Shown: in pieces, positions 24,916 to 35,064 of the stretch | Layout of the letters: each line of letters starts with the position of its first letter | Numbering within the stretch: the stretch's first letter is position 1 | DNA from: a virus | Direction: 5' to 3' (one strand) | IMG/VR virus record: IMGVR_UViG_3300032893_000150 | Location: 1 to 39,630 of that record | Length of the DNA: 39,630 bases | The notes under the pieces: generated by a model | What the model was told of the DNA's origin: nothing | The model's database searches: none | What the model saw: the letters and a program-made list of their open reading frames with translations, nothing else | Program-made: the position numbers and the translations under genes

Positions 24916-27636
24916 ATGGCAGGCGAAGCTCCGGCTTATATCGCGCAAGAAAATGTCGGCGGCGCGCCAGGCGTCAATCTGGAGCCGGTCGCGATACCGC
25001 AATTTCAGGATACGGTCGGCCCGGCCGAGCAACAGCTCGGCGAGGCCGGCACAGAGTTTGCCGACAAGCTGCAGCACGCGACGATCGCAGCCAACGCGAC
25101 CAATGCGCTGAGCACCTATCTGACGTCGCTCGATACCGAAAAAATGGCGCGGATCAAGGATCCGGATTGGCAGAACGCGCCAAAAGCCTTCGGCGAAAAC
25201 GTCGCGACGCTGCAGAATGACGCGCTCGGCAAATACAATTTCGATCCGCGCACGGCCGCGTTGCTGAGACTGCACATGACGCATGCCACGATCGCGGCCG
25301 GCGACGAAGTGCAGAAGGCGGCGCTGGCGCGCGGCGCCAACGATTGGGAGAGCGATTATCAGAACCAGGCGCAATATAACCAGAATGCCGCCTCGACGGC
25401 GGGATCTCCGATCGCGCGGCAGACCGCGATCGACCGCAACGACGCGCTGATACAAACCGGCGTCAATGCCGGCTGGATCAGCTCGGCGCGCGCGGCGGAT
25501 CTGCAGCGCAACTTTCAAACCGGGCTGGATCACGCGCAGACGCTGCGCCTGATCTCGTCGGATCCGAAAGCCGCGATCGGTATCCTGTCGAACCCGGACA
25601 ACATGCCGACGCTGACGCCGGTGCAGCGTGAAAGCTATATCGAGCACGCGCAGGAAAAAGTCGATGCCGACGCGACCGAACGCGCGCGCGGCACGGTCGC
25701 TGGCAAGCCCTATGTCGCGAGCCTGGCCGCGGGGCAATTCGTCGACAGCGCTCACGTCGGCGCCCTGTTCGATAACGGCGTTGTGCCGCAGGAAAGCAAC
25801 GGCACCAATCAACCGCCCAACGCGAAGGGCGCTTTCGGGCCGGCGCAGATCACGCCGGCTTTTGCCCGCGACTATGCCGGGCGGCTGCCGGCCGATGAGC
25901 AAGCCGCGCTCGGCGACATCACCAAGCTGTCCGACAAGGAATTGACGGACAAGCTGATGACGCTGCCGAAAGTCTCCACCGATATCGGCCGGCTCGGATT
26001 TCAGGTGCTCGCGGCGCGCTACAATGGCAATCCGGTGCTGGCGATGGCGGCGTACAACGCCGGCACCAAGCCGGCCGATCAATGGCAGGCGAAAGCGCAA
26101 GAACAATTCGGGCCGAACCCGACGCCGGCGCAGATCATGTCGGTGATCGACTATCCGGAAACGCAAAAGTATGTCGCGTCGATCTATGACAAGGCGCATG
26201 CGCCGCTCGATGCCTTCGGCGTGTCGGCCGCCGGCCGCTTCCACATGGGCACCGTGCTCGGCACCGAATTGCAGGAACAGCAAACGCGCGATCAGCACGT
26301 GGTCAATCAGATTGCGTCCGTGCAGGGCGCGAGCGACCCGGTGCCGAAGCTGCTCGATGACGGCCTGGACGTCGGCGCCGATCGGATCTCGGCTTATCGC
26401 AGCGCCCAGCTCCAAGCCGCGCAGGGCGGCGACGTCGAGGCGGCGCGCCGGCTGCACGAATTGGATCTGGCGATCGCGGTCAAGCCGCAAGTCGATCGCC
26501 TTTATCGCCTGCCGTTTCCGGTGATGAGCGGCGCGGTCGATGCCGCGGAAGAACAGGCGCGCCAGCCGGGCGCCAACATCACCGCCGATCAGATGCACGC
26601 GCTCGATGTGATGCAAAAGACGCGCGACGCCATCAACACCGCGCGCATGAACGATCCGACATCGCTGATCGTGCGCGCCGGCCTTGCCAAAGGCGTAAGC
26701 GTCGACACATCGCTTGACGCCAACGATCCGAATTTCCGCAACGCGCTGGTGCAGCGTGGCGGCCAGGCGCTGATGGCGCAGAAGCTCTATGGCGGATCGG
26801 CGCTGGCGCTGACGCCGCAGGAAACGCAAAGCCTCAAGGAGCGCTACAACGCCGGCGTGCCCGATGAGCAGTTCAAGATCCTCAAGTCGCTCGCCGACAC
26901 GCTGCCGGGGCAATCTTATCAAGACACGGTGCGCGCCGTGACCGGCAGCTCGCCGAGCGCTGAGATCATCGGCCGCTTCGCCAAGGATCGCCCGGACCTG
27001 GCGCAACAGATGCTGCAGGGCGCGGCGCTGATGAAGGACAAGGGCACGGCCGACAGCCAGAAGGACACGCGGCCTCTGATCGCCGACCAGCTCAAGACGC
27101 AACTCTATCCGACGCCGGATCAACAAAACGCCGTTGTCGAGGCCGCACTCTATCTCGACACGGCCAGGCGCAACGCGCGCGGCGCGCTTTACGACACCAA
27201 TGACACGTCCGGGCTGTCGCAGGCGATCGAGGACGTCGCCGGCGCGCTCACGTCGCGCAATGGCGTCCAGGTCGCCGCCCCTCCCGGCATGCGCGCCGGG
27301 CAATTCAATGCGGTGCTCGATGGCATCAAGCAGCACGATATCGACGCCGCCGGCGGCGCCTTCGATCGCAGCGGCAATGCCGTGGCGCCGGCGGATCTGT
27401 CGCGCAATGCCGTGCTCAAGCAGACCGCGCCGGGTTCGTCGCGCTACTGGGTCGGCGTGCCGAACGCGAGCACGCGCGACGGCTTCCAGCCGTATTTCAC
27501 CGGCGGCGAGCTGCCGCAGCCGCTGATCTTCGACATGCGCCAGCTCGCCGCGGCAGCGGGCAAGAACCGCGTCACTGACGGCGACACCGCGGCGCAACGG
27601 CTCGCCAAGACCGCAGCCGCATTCGCGGGGCAGTGA
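24916..27636 (+). CDS. Internal virion protein with lytic transglycosylase domain
   Basis: 906 residues. Around residues 285-385 there is a Slt-type lysozyme-like domain: PQESNGTNQPP with catalytic Glu293, GPAQI at 308-312, and AMAAYNAG (AYNAG 379-383). The rest is long helical scaffold, as in T7 gp15/gp16. The protein would be ejected with the DNA and cut peptidoglycan to let the genome cross the periplasm. Its sequence is well formed with no frameshift. Confidence 0.88.
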   Translation: MAGEAPAYIAQENVGGAPGVNLEPVAIPQFQDTVGPAEQQLGEAGTEFADKLQHATIAANATNALSTYLTSLDTEKMARIKDPDWQNAPKAFGENVATLQNDALGKYNFDPRTAALLRLHMTHATIAAGDEVQKAALARGANDWESDYQNQAQYNQNAASTAGSPIARQTAIDRNDALIQTGVNAGWISSARAADLQRNFQTGLDHAQTLRLISSDPKAAIGILSNPDNMPTLTPVQRESYIEHAQEKVDADATERARGTVAGKPYVASLAAGQFVDSAHVGALFDNGVVPQESNGTNQPPNAKGAFGPAQITPAFARDYAGRLPADEQAALGDITKLSDKELTDKLMTLPKVSTDIGRLGFQVLAARYNGNPVLAMAAYNAGTKPADQWQAKAQEQFGPNPTPAQIMSVIDYPETQKYVASIYDKAHAPLDAFGVSAAGRFHMGTVLGTELQEQQTRDQHVVNQIASVQGASDPVPKLLDDGLDVGADRISAYRSAQLQAAQGGDVEAARRLHELDLAIAVKPQVDRLYRLPFPVMSGAVDAAEEQARQPGANITADQMHALDVMQKTRDAINTARMNDPTSLIVRAGLAKGVSVDTSLDANDPNFRNALVQRGGQALMAQKLYGGSALALTPQETQSLKERYNAGVPDEQFKILKSLADTLPGQSYQDTVRAVTGSSPSAEIIGRFAKDRPDLAQQMLQGAALMKDKGTADSQKDTRPLIADQLKTQLYPTPDQQNAVVEAALYLDTARRNARGALYDTNDTSGLSQAIEDVAGALTSRNGVQVAAPPGMRAGQFNAVLDGIKQHDIDAAGGAFDRSGNAVAPADLSRNAVLKQTAPGSSRYWVGVPNASTRDGFQPYFTGGELPQPLIFDMRQLAAAAGKNRVTDGDTAAQRLAKTAAAFAGQ

Positions 27637-29327
27637 TGGCCGATTGGGACGCCGCGGCTGCAGGGTATAACGCGGATCTCGCGGCGCGCCGCGGCGCCGG
27701 CGCGCCGGCGACGCTCGGCGAGATCTGGAACGCGAATTGGTCGGCATCCGGGCTCGATACGCTGACCGGATCGGGCGCGCCGCTGGCGGACGCCTTCAAC
27801 AATCTGGTCGATGCCGCTTCGGCGCATCTCGGCCCGCTGCCGCAAGCCGCGCGCGATCGCGGCCTCGATTATTTCGGCGCGCCCGGCTTTGACGGCAAGG
27901 CCGCGATGATTGGAAAGATGGTCGCGGGCCTGCCCGACGATCAGCAGAAAGCGATCGCGCCGCTGCTCGATATCCGCGGCCGTGCCGCCGATGCCGCCGC
28001 CAAGACTGAAAGCGATGCCGCCGATGTCGCCGGCCGCACCTATGGGCTGTCCGGCATTGCGACGTCCTGGCTCGCTTCGATCGCGCGCCAGGTGGTCGAC
28101 CCGGCCAACGTGGCGCTGATGTTCACCGGCGGTCCTGAAACGGGCGGCGCGCTATCCGTGATCGGCCGCCAGGCGCTCACGGCCGCGGCCGGCCAGGCGA
28201 TCCAAGAGCCGGTCATTCAGGCCAACCGCGCGGATCTCGGCCTCGACAGCGGCATCGGCCGCGCCGCGGCGGATATCGGCGAAGTCGGCGCCGGCGCCGC
28301 GGCGCTGCCGCTGTTGTTCCGCGGCGCCGCCTGGGCCTTGCGCAACACCTACAAGGGCGCGCCGCTGCCGGTATCGGCGAATGATTTTGACGCCGCGGCG
28401 CTGGTCGCGGATCGCGATCGCGTCACCGCGCAAGGCGAGCCTGACCAAATCGAGAGAACGGCATCGGCCACAGAGGTGGGCAAAACGCCGGTCGATGACC
28501 TTCCGGCCATAACGCCGGCACAGATGAGCATCGACGATCGCGGCAACAACAATTTTTTTGTGCGCGCTCCCGATGAACCGCCGAACGACAGTTTCCTGTC
28601 ACTGAAAAAGAAAGACGATGGCATATATGCTGGCATTTCTAGTGTGGCGCAGAGCAGGCGCGGCCAAGGAATTGGAACGGCGCTCTATGAGCGTGCAGTT
28701 CAATTCGCAGATGAGCAGGGCCTCCCTTTCCGTTCCGACATTTCGGTCTCGACAGATGCCGACCACGTCTACGACGCTCTAAAGCGGCGCGGCTATCAGG
28801 TGACTGAGGCGCCCGGTTCCGTTCGCGGCAAGAACGGAATTATGAATGCATCGGAAGGCTACGTGTATGAGGTCCGACCGCCAGCACCTCCTGCGCCGGA
28901 AGCCGATCTCGCCGCACCTACCGAGCCGCTGTCGCGCCGGCCGATCCAGGAAAATCCGCCTGCCGAAAATCCGGAAGCAGGTGCAGCGCCGGAAGGCGAA
29001 GCCGGCGGCGCCGCGGCCGTAGCGAAGCGCATTGCCAGCGACGCCGGCGAAGAAGCGATCGAACGGATGGCCGGCGGCAAGCAGGAGCAAGAAGGGCAAC
29101 AGGTCAAGGCCAGGCCGCTTGGCAATCCGCAGCTCGCGGCGGATGCCGATCGCACGCTCGCCGACGCCGGCGGCGATTTTCAGATCGAAGTCGGCGAAGG
29201 GCCGGAGGCGCGCACGCTGTCGGCGCGCCAGGCGCTGGCCGAAGCGCGCGAGGATGCCGCCGCGGCGCGCGAGCTGGAAGATTGCATCGGCGGCACTTTG
29301 AGCGGAATTGCGGAGGCGGCCGAATGA
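27636..29327 (+). CDS. Internal virion protein carrying an inserted GNAT domain
   Basis: 563 residues from ATG 27636 (a GTG three bases earlier is possible; TGATG overlap). The first 270 residues are Ala-rich helical virion type. Residues about 320-413 are a GNAT acetyltransferase-like domain: ISSVAQSRRGQGIGTALYERA with the acetyl-CoA R-x-x-G-x-G loop, then a helix DADHVYDALKRRGYQVTE. The DNA of this segment (about 28450-28880) uses more A/T-ending codons than its flanks, suggesting a recent insertion. The end is Ala/Glu-rich. Confidence 0.7.
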   Translation: MADWDAAAAGYNADLAARRGAGAPATLGEIWNANWSASGLDTLTGSGAPLADAFNNLVDAASAHLGPLPQAARDRGLDYFGAPGFDGKAAMIGKMVAGLPDDQQKAIAPLLDIRGRAADAAAKTESDAADVAGRTYGLSGIATSWLASIARQVVDPANVALMFTGGPETGGALSVIGRQALTAAAGQAIQEPVIQANRADLGLDSGIGRAAADIGEVGAGAAALPLLFRGAAWALRNTYKGAPLPVSANDFDAAALVADRDRVTAQGEPDQIERTASATEVGKTPVDDLPAITPAQMSIDDRGNNNFFVRAPDEPPNDSFLSLKKKDDGIYAGISSVAQSRRGQGIGTALYERAVQFADEQGLPFRSDISVSTDADHVYDALKRRGYQVTEAPGSVRGKNGIMNASEGYVYEVRPPAPPAPEADLAAPTEPLSRRPIQENPPAENPEAGAAPEGEAGGAAAVAKRIASDAGEEAIERMAGGKQEQEGQQVKARPLGNPQLAADADRTLADAGGDFQIEVGEGPEARTLSARQALAEAREDAAAARELEDCIGGTLSGIAEAAE

Positions 29328-31948
29328 CGGCGAAGCAATGTTTCTCGAACAAGATCCGCGCCGGCAAGGTCGGCGCCCGCGCCGGCAAGGCGATGATGGA
29401 TCTGATCGACCAATTCGAGCGCGAGCACAACGTCAATATCGAGGATGATCCGGTATCGTTGCGCAAGGCGGCGATCCAGGCGGCGATGGAAGCGCCGCAC
29501 CGCGCCGATCGGCAGACCGATCTCGTTGCCGGCTCGATCATCGCGCAAGGCAACGTGCTGCGCGCGGTACGCAGCTATGAAGCCAAGATCGAAGCGCTGC
29601 GCGGCACCAAGGGCGATTTCGGTTTCGGCAACAAGGCGCCGCCGACGCTCGGCAAGGCGACGCAAACGCCGCTCGGCTTTGCGGTGCGATCGCTGCTGGC
29701 GCGAGATCCTTGGGAGATCGCCGATTGGCAGAACGTGCATTACCTGGCGCGCACCATCCGCGCGCAGGCGCATACTGCTTTTGCGGAAGCGGTCGAATAC
29801 CTGCGGCCAAAGGCGCTCGGCCTCAAGAGCGAACACGCGCGGGAGCTGGACGTGCTGCGCGCGCTCTACGGCCGCACCGATGTCAATCCCGATGCGGTCG
29901 CCGCCGCCAAGGCGTTCGGCGCGACGGCGGAAAGCCTGCGCAAGCAATTCGTCGAAGCCGGCGGCGCGCTGCCGGAACGCAAGACCTGGCGCCTGCCCAA
30001 TCCGGATCTCGATCCGGCGAAAGTCAAGGCGATGGGCCGCGACAGTTTCAAGGCCTTTGTCCGCGATCGCGTCGACCGCACCGACATGATCGACTATCTG
30101 ACCAAACAACCGTTGTCCGATGCACGCTTCAACGACATGCTCGATCGCGTCTATGACATCGTGTCCTCGGACGGCGCGCCGTCGACGCTGCCGAGCGGCA
30201 CGCCGGACGTGCCGAGCGGTGCCGTGACCGGCCGCAGCATGCTTGCCAATTCGCGCGACGCCGGCCGCTTCTTTTCGTGGAAGGACGCCGATAGCTGGAT
30301 GCAGGTCGCCGACGCGCTCGGCACGCATCAATCGCCGTTTCACACGATGATGGGCCACATCGGCGGTATGGCCGACGACATCGCCGCCATGCGGATCCTG
30401 GGACCGAACCCGGAAGCGACAAAGCGCTTCATGGGCGCCTTGTTCGATCGCGAAGCGAAACGGCTCTCGGTGCAAGCCGAAAACCAGACGCCGAAGGAGC
30501 TGGCAGCGGCGACGCGGCAGAACCGCTCGATCGAGAACCGCGTGCGCGTCGAGCGCAAATTGACCGATGACCTGTTCGCCGAAGTCCGCGGGCTGAACCG
30601 GATCCCGCAATCGCTGGCGCTGGCGCGCACGCTCGGCGACGCGCGGCATCTGCTCGCTTCGGCGCAGCTCGGATCGGCGATGCTGTCGAAGCTCAACGAC
30701 GTTGGCATGCTGGCGATGACCGCGCGCATGAACGCGCTGCCGATCGCCGGCATCGTCAAGCGCGCGATCGAGCTCGCCGGCGCCAAGGGATCAGAGGTTC
30801 ACCTGGCGCAGATGGGCATGACGGCGGACGCGATGGCGCACATCGCCGGCGAAGCCGATCGCATGATGGGCGAAACCATCCGCGCCGGCACGGCCGCGAA
30901 GCTCTCAGGCGCCGTGATCCGCGCTTCGGGATTGCGGCGCTGGAATGCCGTGCTGCGCGGCGCCTTCGGCCTCGAAATGCAGGCCAAGGTCGCGCGCGAG
31001 CGCGGCACCGCTTACGGCGATCTCGACAAGGAGTTTCGCGGCGCACTCGGCCGCTACGGCATCGCCGAAGATGATTGGAAACGCATTGCCAAGGCGCAGC
31101 CGTTCGAGCCGCGGCAAAACGCGCTGTTCACCAGGCCGGAAGACGTCGCCGCCGGCGGCGCGCCGGAAGATCGCACTGCGGCCGAAAAACTCGCGCGCAT
31201 GATGCACACCGAAATGGATTTCGCGATCATCGAGCACGATCCCGTCGTGCATGCCATGATTGTCGGCGACAGTCGGCCGGGCACGGTGTCGGGCGAGATC
31301 CGCCGCTCGGTGTCGATGTATCGCGGCTTCATTTCGTCGATCCTGTCGTTTCACGGCGCGCGCGCCTTCGCCCGCGGTTGGGACGGCTCGCGCCTCGGCC
31401 ATGCCGGCCTGACGTTCACGCTGATGACGTTGTTCGGCGCGCTGTCGATGCAGGCCAAGGAACTCAATCAGGGCCGCGATCCGCTGTCGCTCGATCCGAC
31501 CACGGCGAAGGGCATGCAGGCCTGGGGCAAGTCGGTGATCCAGGGCGGCGGGCTCGGCGTGTTCGGCGATCTGATGTTCGCCGACAAGACGCGCAGCGAT
31601 AATTCCTGGGCCTCGACGCTCGGCGGCCCGATCATGAGCGCGACCGAGGACGTGCTCGGCAAGTTCCTGATCCGCAATATCCAGCTCGCTGCACAGGGCA
31701 AGCCGACGCATTTCGCTGGCGACGCGCTCTATACCGCCGGCCGCTACGCGCCTGGATCAACGCTTTGGTACACGCGGCTCGCCTTCAACCGCGCCGTGCT
31801 CGACCAGGCGGCGCAGATGATAGATCCGCGCGCGCGCGAGCGCTTCCAGCGCAGCGAGAACGAGGCCCGCAAGGATTACGGCCAGGCCTATTGGTGGCAC
31901 CCCGGCCAGGCCGCGCCGGCGCGCGCGCCGTCTATCGCGGGGCAATGA
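29324..31948 (+). CDS. Large internal virion protein (gp16-like)
   Basis: 874 residues from ATG 29324, overlapping the previous stop. Helical throughout, with phage core-protein character (QFEREHNVNIEDDPVSLRKAA; later AHIAGEADRMMGETIRAGTAAKLSG; SVSMYRGFISSILSFHGARAF). In T7 the third internal core protein is largest and forms part of the ejectosome. A predicted membrane-adjacent hydrophobic stretch occurs near LTFTLMTLFGALSM. No transglycosylase here; that domain lies in the 24916-27636 gene. Confidence 0.7.
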   Translation: MTAKQCFSNKIRAGKVGARAGKAMMDLIDQFEREHNVNIEDDPVSLRKAAIQAAMEAPHRADRQTDLVAGSIIAQGNVLRAVRSYEAKIEALRGTKGDFGFGNKAPPTLGKATQTPLGFAVRSLLARDPWEIADWQNVHYLARTIRAQAHTAFAEAVEYLRPKALGLKSEHARELDVLRALYGRTDVNPDAVAAAKAFGATAESLRKQFVEAGGALPERKTWRLPNPDLDPAKVKAMGRDSFKAFVRDRVDRTDMIDYLTKQPLSDARFNDMLDRVYDIVSSDGAPSTLPSGTPDVPSGAVTGRSMLANSRDAGRFFSWKDADSWMQVADALGTHQSPFHTMMGHIGGMADDIAAMRILGPNPEATKRFMGALFDREAKRLSVQAENQTPKELAAATRQNRSIENRVRVERKLTDDLFAEVRGLNRIPQSLALARTLGDARHLLASAQLGSAMLSKLNDVGMLAMTARMNALPIAGIVKRAIELAGAKGSEVHLAQMGMTADAMAHIAGEADRMMGETIRAGTAAKLSGAVIRASGLRRWNAVLRGAFGLEMQAKVARERGTAYGDLDKEFRGALGRYGIAEDDWKRIAKAQPFEPRQNALFTRPEDVAAGGAPEDRTAAEKLARMMHTEMDFAIIEHDPVVHAMIVGDSRPGTVSGEIRRSVSMYRGFISSILSFHGARAFARGWDGSRLGHAGLTFTLMTLFGALSMQAKELNQGRDPLSLDPTTAKGMQAWGKSVIQGGGLGVFGDLMFADKTRSDNSWASTLGGPIMSATEDVLGKFLIRNIQLAAQGKPTHFAGDALYTAGRYAPGSTLWYTRLAFNRAVLDQAAQMIDPRARERFQRSENEARKDYGQAYWWHPGQAAPARAPSIAGQ

Positions 31949-31975
31949 TTGACGCCGGCGCAGCAAACATAGGAT
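31949..31975 (+). promoter_or_regulatory. Promoter-like TTGACG-N15-TAGGAT, giving a leaderless fibre transcript
   Basis: Starts immediately after the preceding stop codon. The -10-like TAGGAT ends seven bases before the ATG at 31982, so initiation about seven bases downstream of the -10 would put the start codon at the 5' end of the mRNA. No Shine-Dalgarno is visible before that ATG. Confidence 0.6.
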
Positions 31976-31981
31976 CGGCCC

Positions 31982-32920
31982 ATGCCCGTTTTCACCGTGC
32001 CATCGGAAGCCTGCGAGGCGCAGTTCATTTGGACCGGCGTGCAAGGCTCGTTTCCGTGCGGCTTCCCGGCGCTCGAAGCGAGCGATCTTGTCGTCACCTA
32101 TTCGTCCGGCCAGAACGCGGCGTTCCAGGGCCAGATCAACGGCAATGTGCTGACGGTTTCGGCGATGACGTCGGGCGCGCTCGCGGTCGGCTCGGAGATC
32201 TCCGATGGCAGCGTGCATGTGGCCGTGGGCACCGAAATCACCGCGCCCGGAAGCGGCGCCGGCGGCGCCGGAACCTATGTCGTCCAGCCGGCGCAAACCG
32301 TCGCCGCCGAAGCGATGACGGCGACGCCGCAGGCGCAGACCTTGCAGCTCGGCGTGCATTATACGGTCGCGCTCGATGCGCTGTCCGGCAACGCGACCGT
32401 GACGCCGATCGCCATGCCCGACAACGGCCCCGGCACCGTGACCATCACGCGCGCGACATCGGCGGTGCAGGGCCTACAGCTCAATGATCTCGACAGCTAC
32501 GCCGCCGATCCGCTGACGGCCGCCTTTGATCGCGCGATGATGTGCATCGCTGAATTGAAGCGGCGGGCATCGGTGCTCGAAAGCGTAGCCGGCATCAGCA
32601 GCGGGGCCGTAGTTATCAATGCGCTTGGCGGCCGGCCGCAACGCTCGATCACGGCTGCAGGTAATTTGCCGGTGACAGCGGGCGATAGCATCTTGAACAT
32701 CAATGCCGCGGCCGATCTGACGCCGGTTGTGCCGGCCGCTTCGACGCGCAGCGGCGCCCCGTTGACCTTCAAGAATTTGCCAGGCTCGCATCTGCAGACG
32801 CTCGAGCGCGCCAGCACCGACACGTTCGACGGTCAGACGACGTATCAGCTCGCGGCCGGCGCCGAAGTCACACTGACGCCCTATAACGACGGAGTGAACA
32901 GCGGCTATGCGATCGACTAA
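31982..32920 (+). CDS. Tail fibre N-terminal/adaptor protein (T7 gp17 N-domain-like)
   Basis: 312 residues. The beginning (FTVPSEACEAQFIWTGVQGSFPCGFPALEASDLVV) matches the tail-attachment domain of T7-type fibres, with the F-P-F/C-G-F and DLVV pattern, followed by a Gly/Ala-rich spacer and a beta-rich C-terminus (SGAPLTFKNLPGSHLQTL). It would join the tail to the fibre encoded next. It has no ribosome site but has a promoter-like motif immediately upstream. It overlaps the next gene by 14 bases. Confidence 0.75.
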   Translation: MPVFTVPSEACEAQFIWTGVQGSFPCGFPALEASDLVVTYSSGQNAAFQGQINGNVLTVSAMTSGALAVGSEISDGSVHVAVGTEITAPGSGAGGAGTYVVQPAQTVAAEAMTATPQAQTLQLGVHYTVALDALSGNATVTPIAMPDNGPGTVTITRATSAVQGLQLNDLDSYAADPLTAAFDRAMMCIAELKRRASVLESVAGISSGAVVINALGGRPQRSITAAGNLPVTAGDSILNINAAADLTPVVPAASTRSGAPLTFKNLPGSHLQTLERASTDTFDGQTTYQLAAGAEVTLTPYNDGVNSGYAID

Positions 32921-35051
32921 GGCATTTCTCGCGGCGCTGATTTTCTGGACCGGCTGTCTTGTCTCGGCCGCTCTGGCGCAAAATCCCGGCTTTGTCGGCC
33001 CCGGCCAAGTCGGCGCCAATTACGGCGCCGGCTATCGCGGCAACAACTGGCTGTTTCAATCGCCATCATGTCCCAGCTCCACGATCGTTTCGGCTTATCA
33101 GCTCATGGCGCTGACGTCCGGAGCGCCGAGCAGCGTTCCGATCGCAATTTGGGATGGAACACAATGTGTCACAGTCGGGTCGCTGAACGCGAGCGCGCAT
33201 TCCTTTAGCGCAATACCTGGCGGCTCGAACACGCAACTTGAATATAACAATTCCGGAATTTTCGGCGGCGTCAGTGGCTTCACGACGGACGGCACCAATT
33301 TGACCGGCGGCGCCGGCGCACTGTTGAAATTAGCGGCCTCTGCGAGCGGCGGCGCGACATTCAATATTCAGCAAGGCGCGGCGCCGACCAGCCCGAACAA
33401 CGGCGATATCTGGGCGACTTCGACCGGCCTATTCGTCCGCATTGCCGGATCGACTGTCGGGCCTCTATCTGCGGGCGGCAGCGGCGGCTCGCCGGGCGGC
33501 AGTAACACGCAATTACAATTCAACAATAGCGGCGTTTTTGCTGGCACCTCGACGTTAACCTATTCATCGTCGACGCTATTCGACACCGCTAATGCCTTCG
33601 GCTCGCTGCAGATCCAAGACGCTTCGGCGAGCCAGGACAAGATGCTGCTCGGCGTTGCCTCGGCGGGCGCCTGCAGTTTCCTTGGCACGTCAGCTTGCAG
33701 CCAGATCTCCTTCACGCCGAATAGCGTCGGGTCGTTCAAGAATGTCCTCGATATCCGCGCCAATCAAAATAGCGGGCTCGTTTTAGAAAACTTCGGTTCG
33801 GTCGAGGCGCCGAAGCTTTTACTGTCTGGTGAAGACACGGTCCAGATCCCTGATCTTGAAGGCCAGCACGCCGGCGGCGCCTTCGCGGCCTATGCCCGAG
33901 CCGGCAGCGGTCAAATCGCATTCAATTTTATCAATCTCGGCGTGACGACGGGCAGCGGCACGCTCGGCACCTCTGACGGAAGCACGGTAGTTCAGATCGA
34001 GGGTCTGTCGAACGGCGGCAGCAGCCAGAACATGGTCGCGTTCTATCAGGCGCGCGGCACTGTTTGGAACGGGACGCTCACCGCCCTGCAGGCTGGCGAT
34101 CGCATGGGCGAGGTCGCTGGTTTCGCGAGCTATGGCGCGAGCTTCCTGGCGACCGAATGCCCGTCGATGAATTTCTACGCCGATCAGACCGTCACAAGTA
34201 GCGCCAATGGCTCCAATATCATCTTTCGCAATTGCCTGACCGGAACTGCCAGCGAAGTGGTTGTCGGCGGCTTCTTTGCCAATGGCGGCTTCGTGGTCGG
34301 CGCTGCTGCGACCAGCGCCAATGGTTACACGGGCAGTTCCGGTTCGATCACGTTTGTTGATGGCGGCTCCGCAACTTCGACGCCGTCCGGCACGTCGGCT
34401 CTCACCTCGACATCAGGGCGCCCGCAATGGTGGAGCGCGACTGCCGGCAACGGCGCGAACATTGCTTATGAAACCGGGACTTTCACGGCGGCTCACGCGA
34501 TATGCGTCGGCGGCAGCGTCGGCTCGATCGTCGATTGCGGCAGCAGCGGCGGGACCCTTACCAGCGTCACCCTTCACCCTGGAACACCGAGCGCCTTCAC
34601 CAGCGACTGCGTCATCACGAGCAGCGGCACATGCAACCTTCCGGAATATGTGCAGGGCACTTGGACGCCCACCCTCACCACCACTGGCACCGTCGGCACA
34701 CCAGCTTATAATACTCAGTCCGGCAGTTACGAGCAGATCGGCCGACAAATTACGGCGAGGTTTTTTATTGTCATCTCCGGATGGACGGGCAGCCCCACCG
34801 GAAATATCGAGGTTGGACTTCCCGTCACTTCGGCTAACGTCGCGAACGATTACGGCATCTGCTATTACACCGCCTATACCGTGAACGGACTTGCCACCAA
34901 TAATTTCGGCATCGGCGGCTATGTCGCGCCGAATACCGGGGTCGCGACCGTGGTTTCAAATGCCACTGCAAACACTCCTGGCGTTACCGCTGCCCAATTC
35001 GGCTCTGCGAACAACAACGCCATCATGGGCTTTTGCACCTATCACGTCTAA
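32907..35051 (+). CDS. Tail fibre / receptor-binding protein with N-terminal signal sequence
   Basis: 714 residues. The first 24 are a signal-peptide-like segment (MRSTK, hydrophobic core, AALAQN). The body has two copies of a fibre repeat with GGSNTQL and NNSG (about residues 105-125 and 197-215), Gly/Ser/Thr-rich beta-solenoid character, and a C-terminal module beginning TWTPTLTTTG that is common at phage fibre tips. Codon use is more A/T-rich than upstream, typical of horizontally exchanged fibre genes. The signal sequence is anomalous for a virion fibre. Confidence 0.75.
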   Translation: MRSTKAFLAALIFWTGCLVSAALAQNPGFVGPGQVGANYGAGYRGNNWLFQSPSCPSSTIVSAYQLMALTSGAPSSVPIAIWDGTQCVTVGSLNASAHSFSAIPGGSNTQLEYNNSGIFGGVSGFTTDGTNLTGGAGALLKLAASASGGATFNIQQGAAPTSPNNGDIWATSTGLFVRIAGSTVGPLSAGGSGGSPGGSNTQLQFNNSGVFAGTSTLTYSSSTLFDTANAFGSLQIQDASASQDKMLLGVASAGACSFLGTSACSQISFTPNSVGSFKNVLDIRANQNSGLVLENFGSVEAPKLLLSGEDTVQIPDLEGQHAGGAFAAYARAGSGQIAFNFINLGVTTGSGTLGTSDGSTVVQIEGLSNGGSSQNMVAFYQARGTVWNGTLTALQAGDRMGEVAGFASYGASFLATECPSMNFYADQTVTSSANGSNIIFRNCLTGTASEVVVGGFFANGGFVVGAAATSANGYTGSSGSITFVDGGSATSTPSGTSALTSTSGRPQWWSATAGNGANIAYETGTFTAAHAICVGGSVGSIVDCGSSGGTLTSVTLHPGTPSAFTSDCVITSSGTCNLPEYVQGTWTPTLTTTGTVGTPAYNTQSGSYEQIGRQITARFFIVISGWTGSPTGNIEVGLPVTSANVANDYGICYYTAYTVNGLATNNFGIGGYVAPNTGVATVVSNATANTPGVTAAQFGSANNNAIMGFCTYHV

Positions 35052-35064
35052 ACGGGAGATTAAT

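Noticed and set aside
24454-27747. A 1097-codon open frame on the minus strand, antisense to the internal virion genes
   Set aside because: Arg-rich, no domain, no ribosome site. It is a by-product of GC-rich codon use in the plus-strand genes that do have clear motifs.
32907-35051. Diversity-generating retroelement, as in the similar BPP-1 phage
   Set aside because: No reverse transcriptase gene or template/variable repeat pair is seen anywhere in the window.
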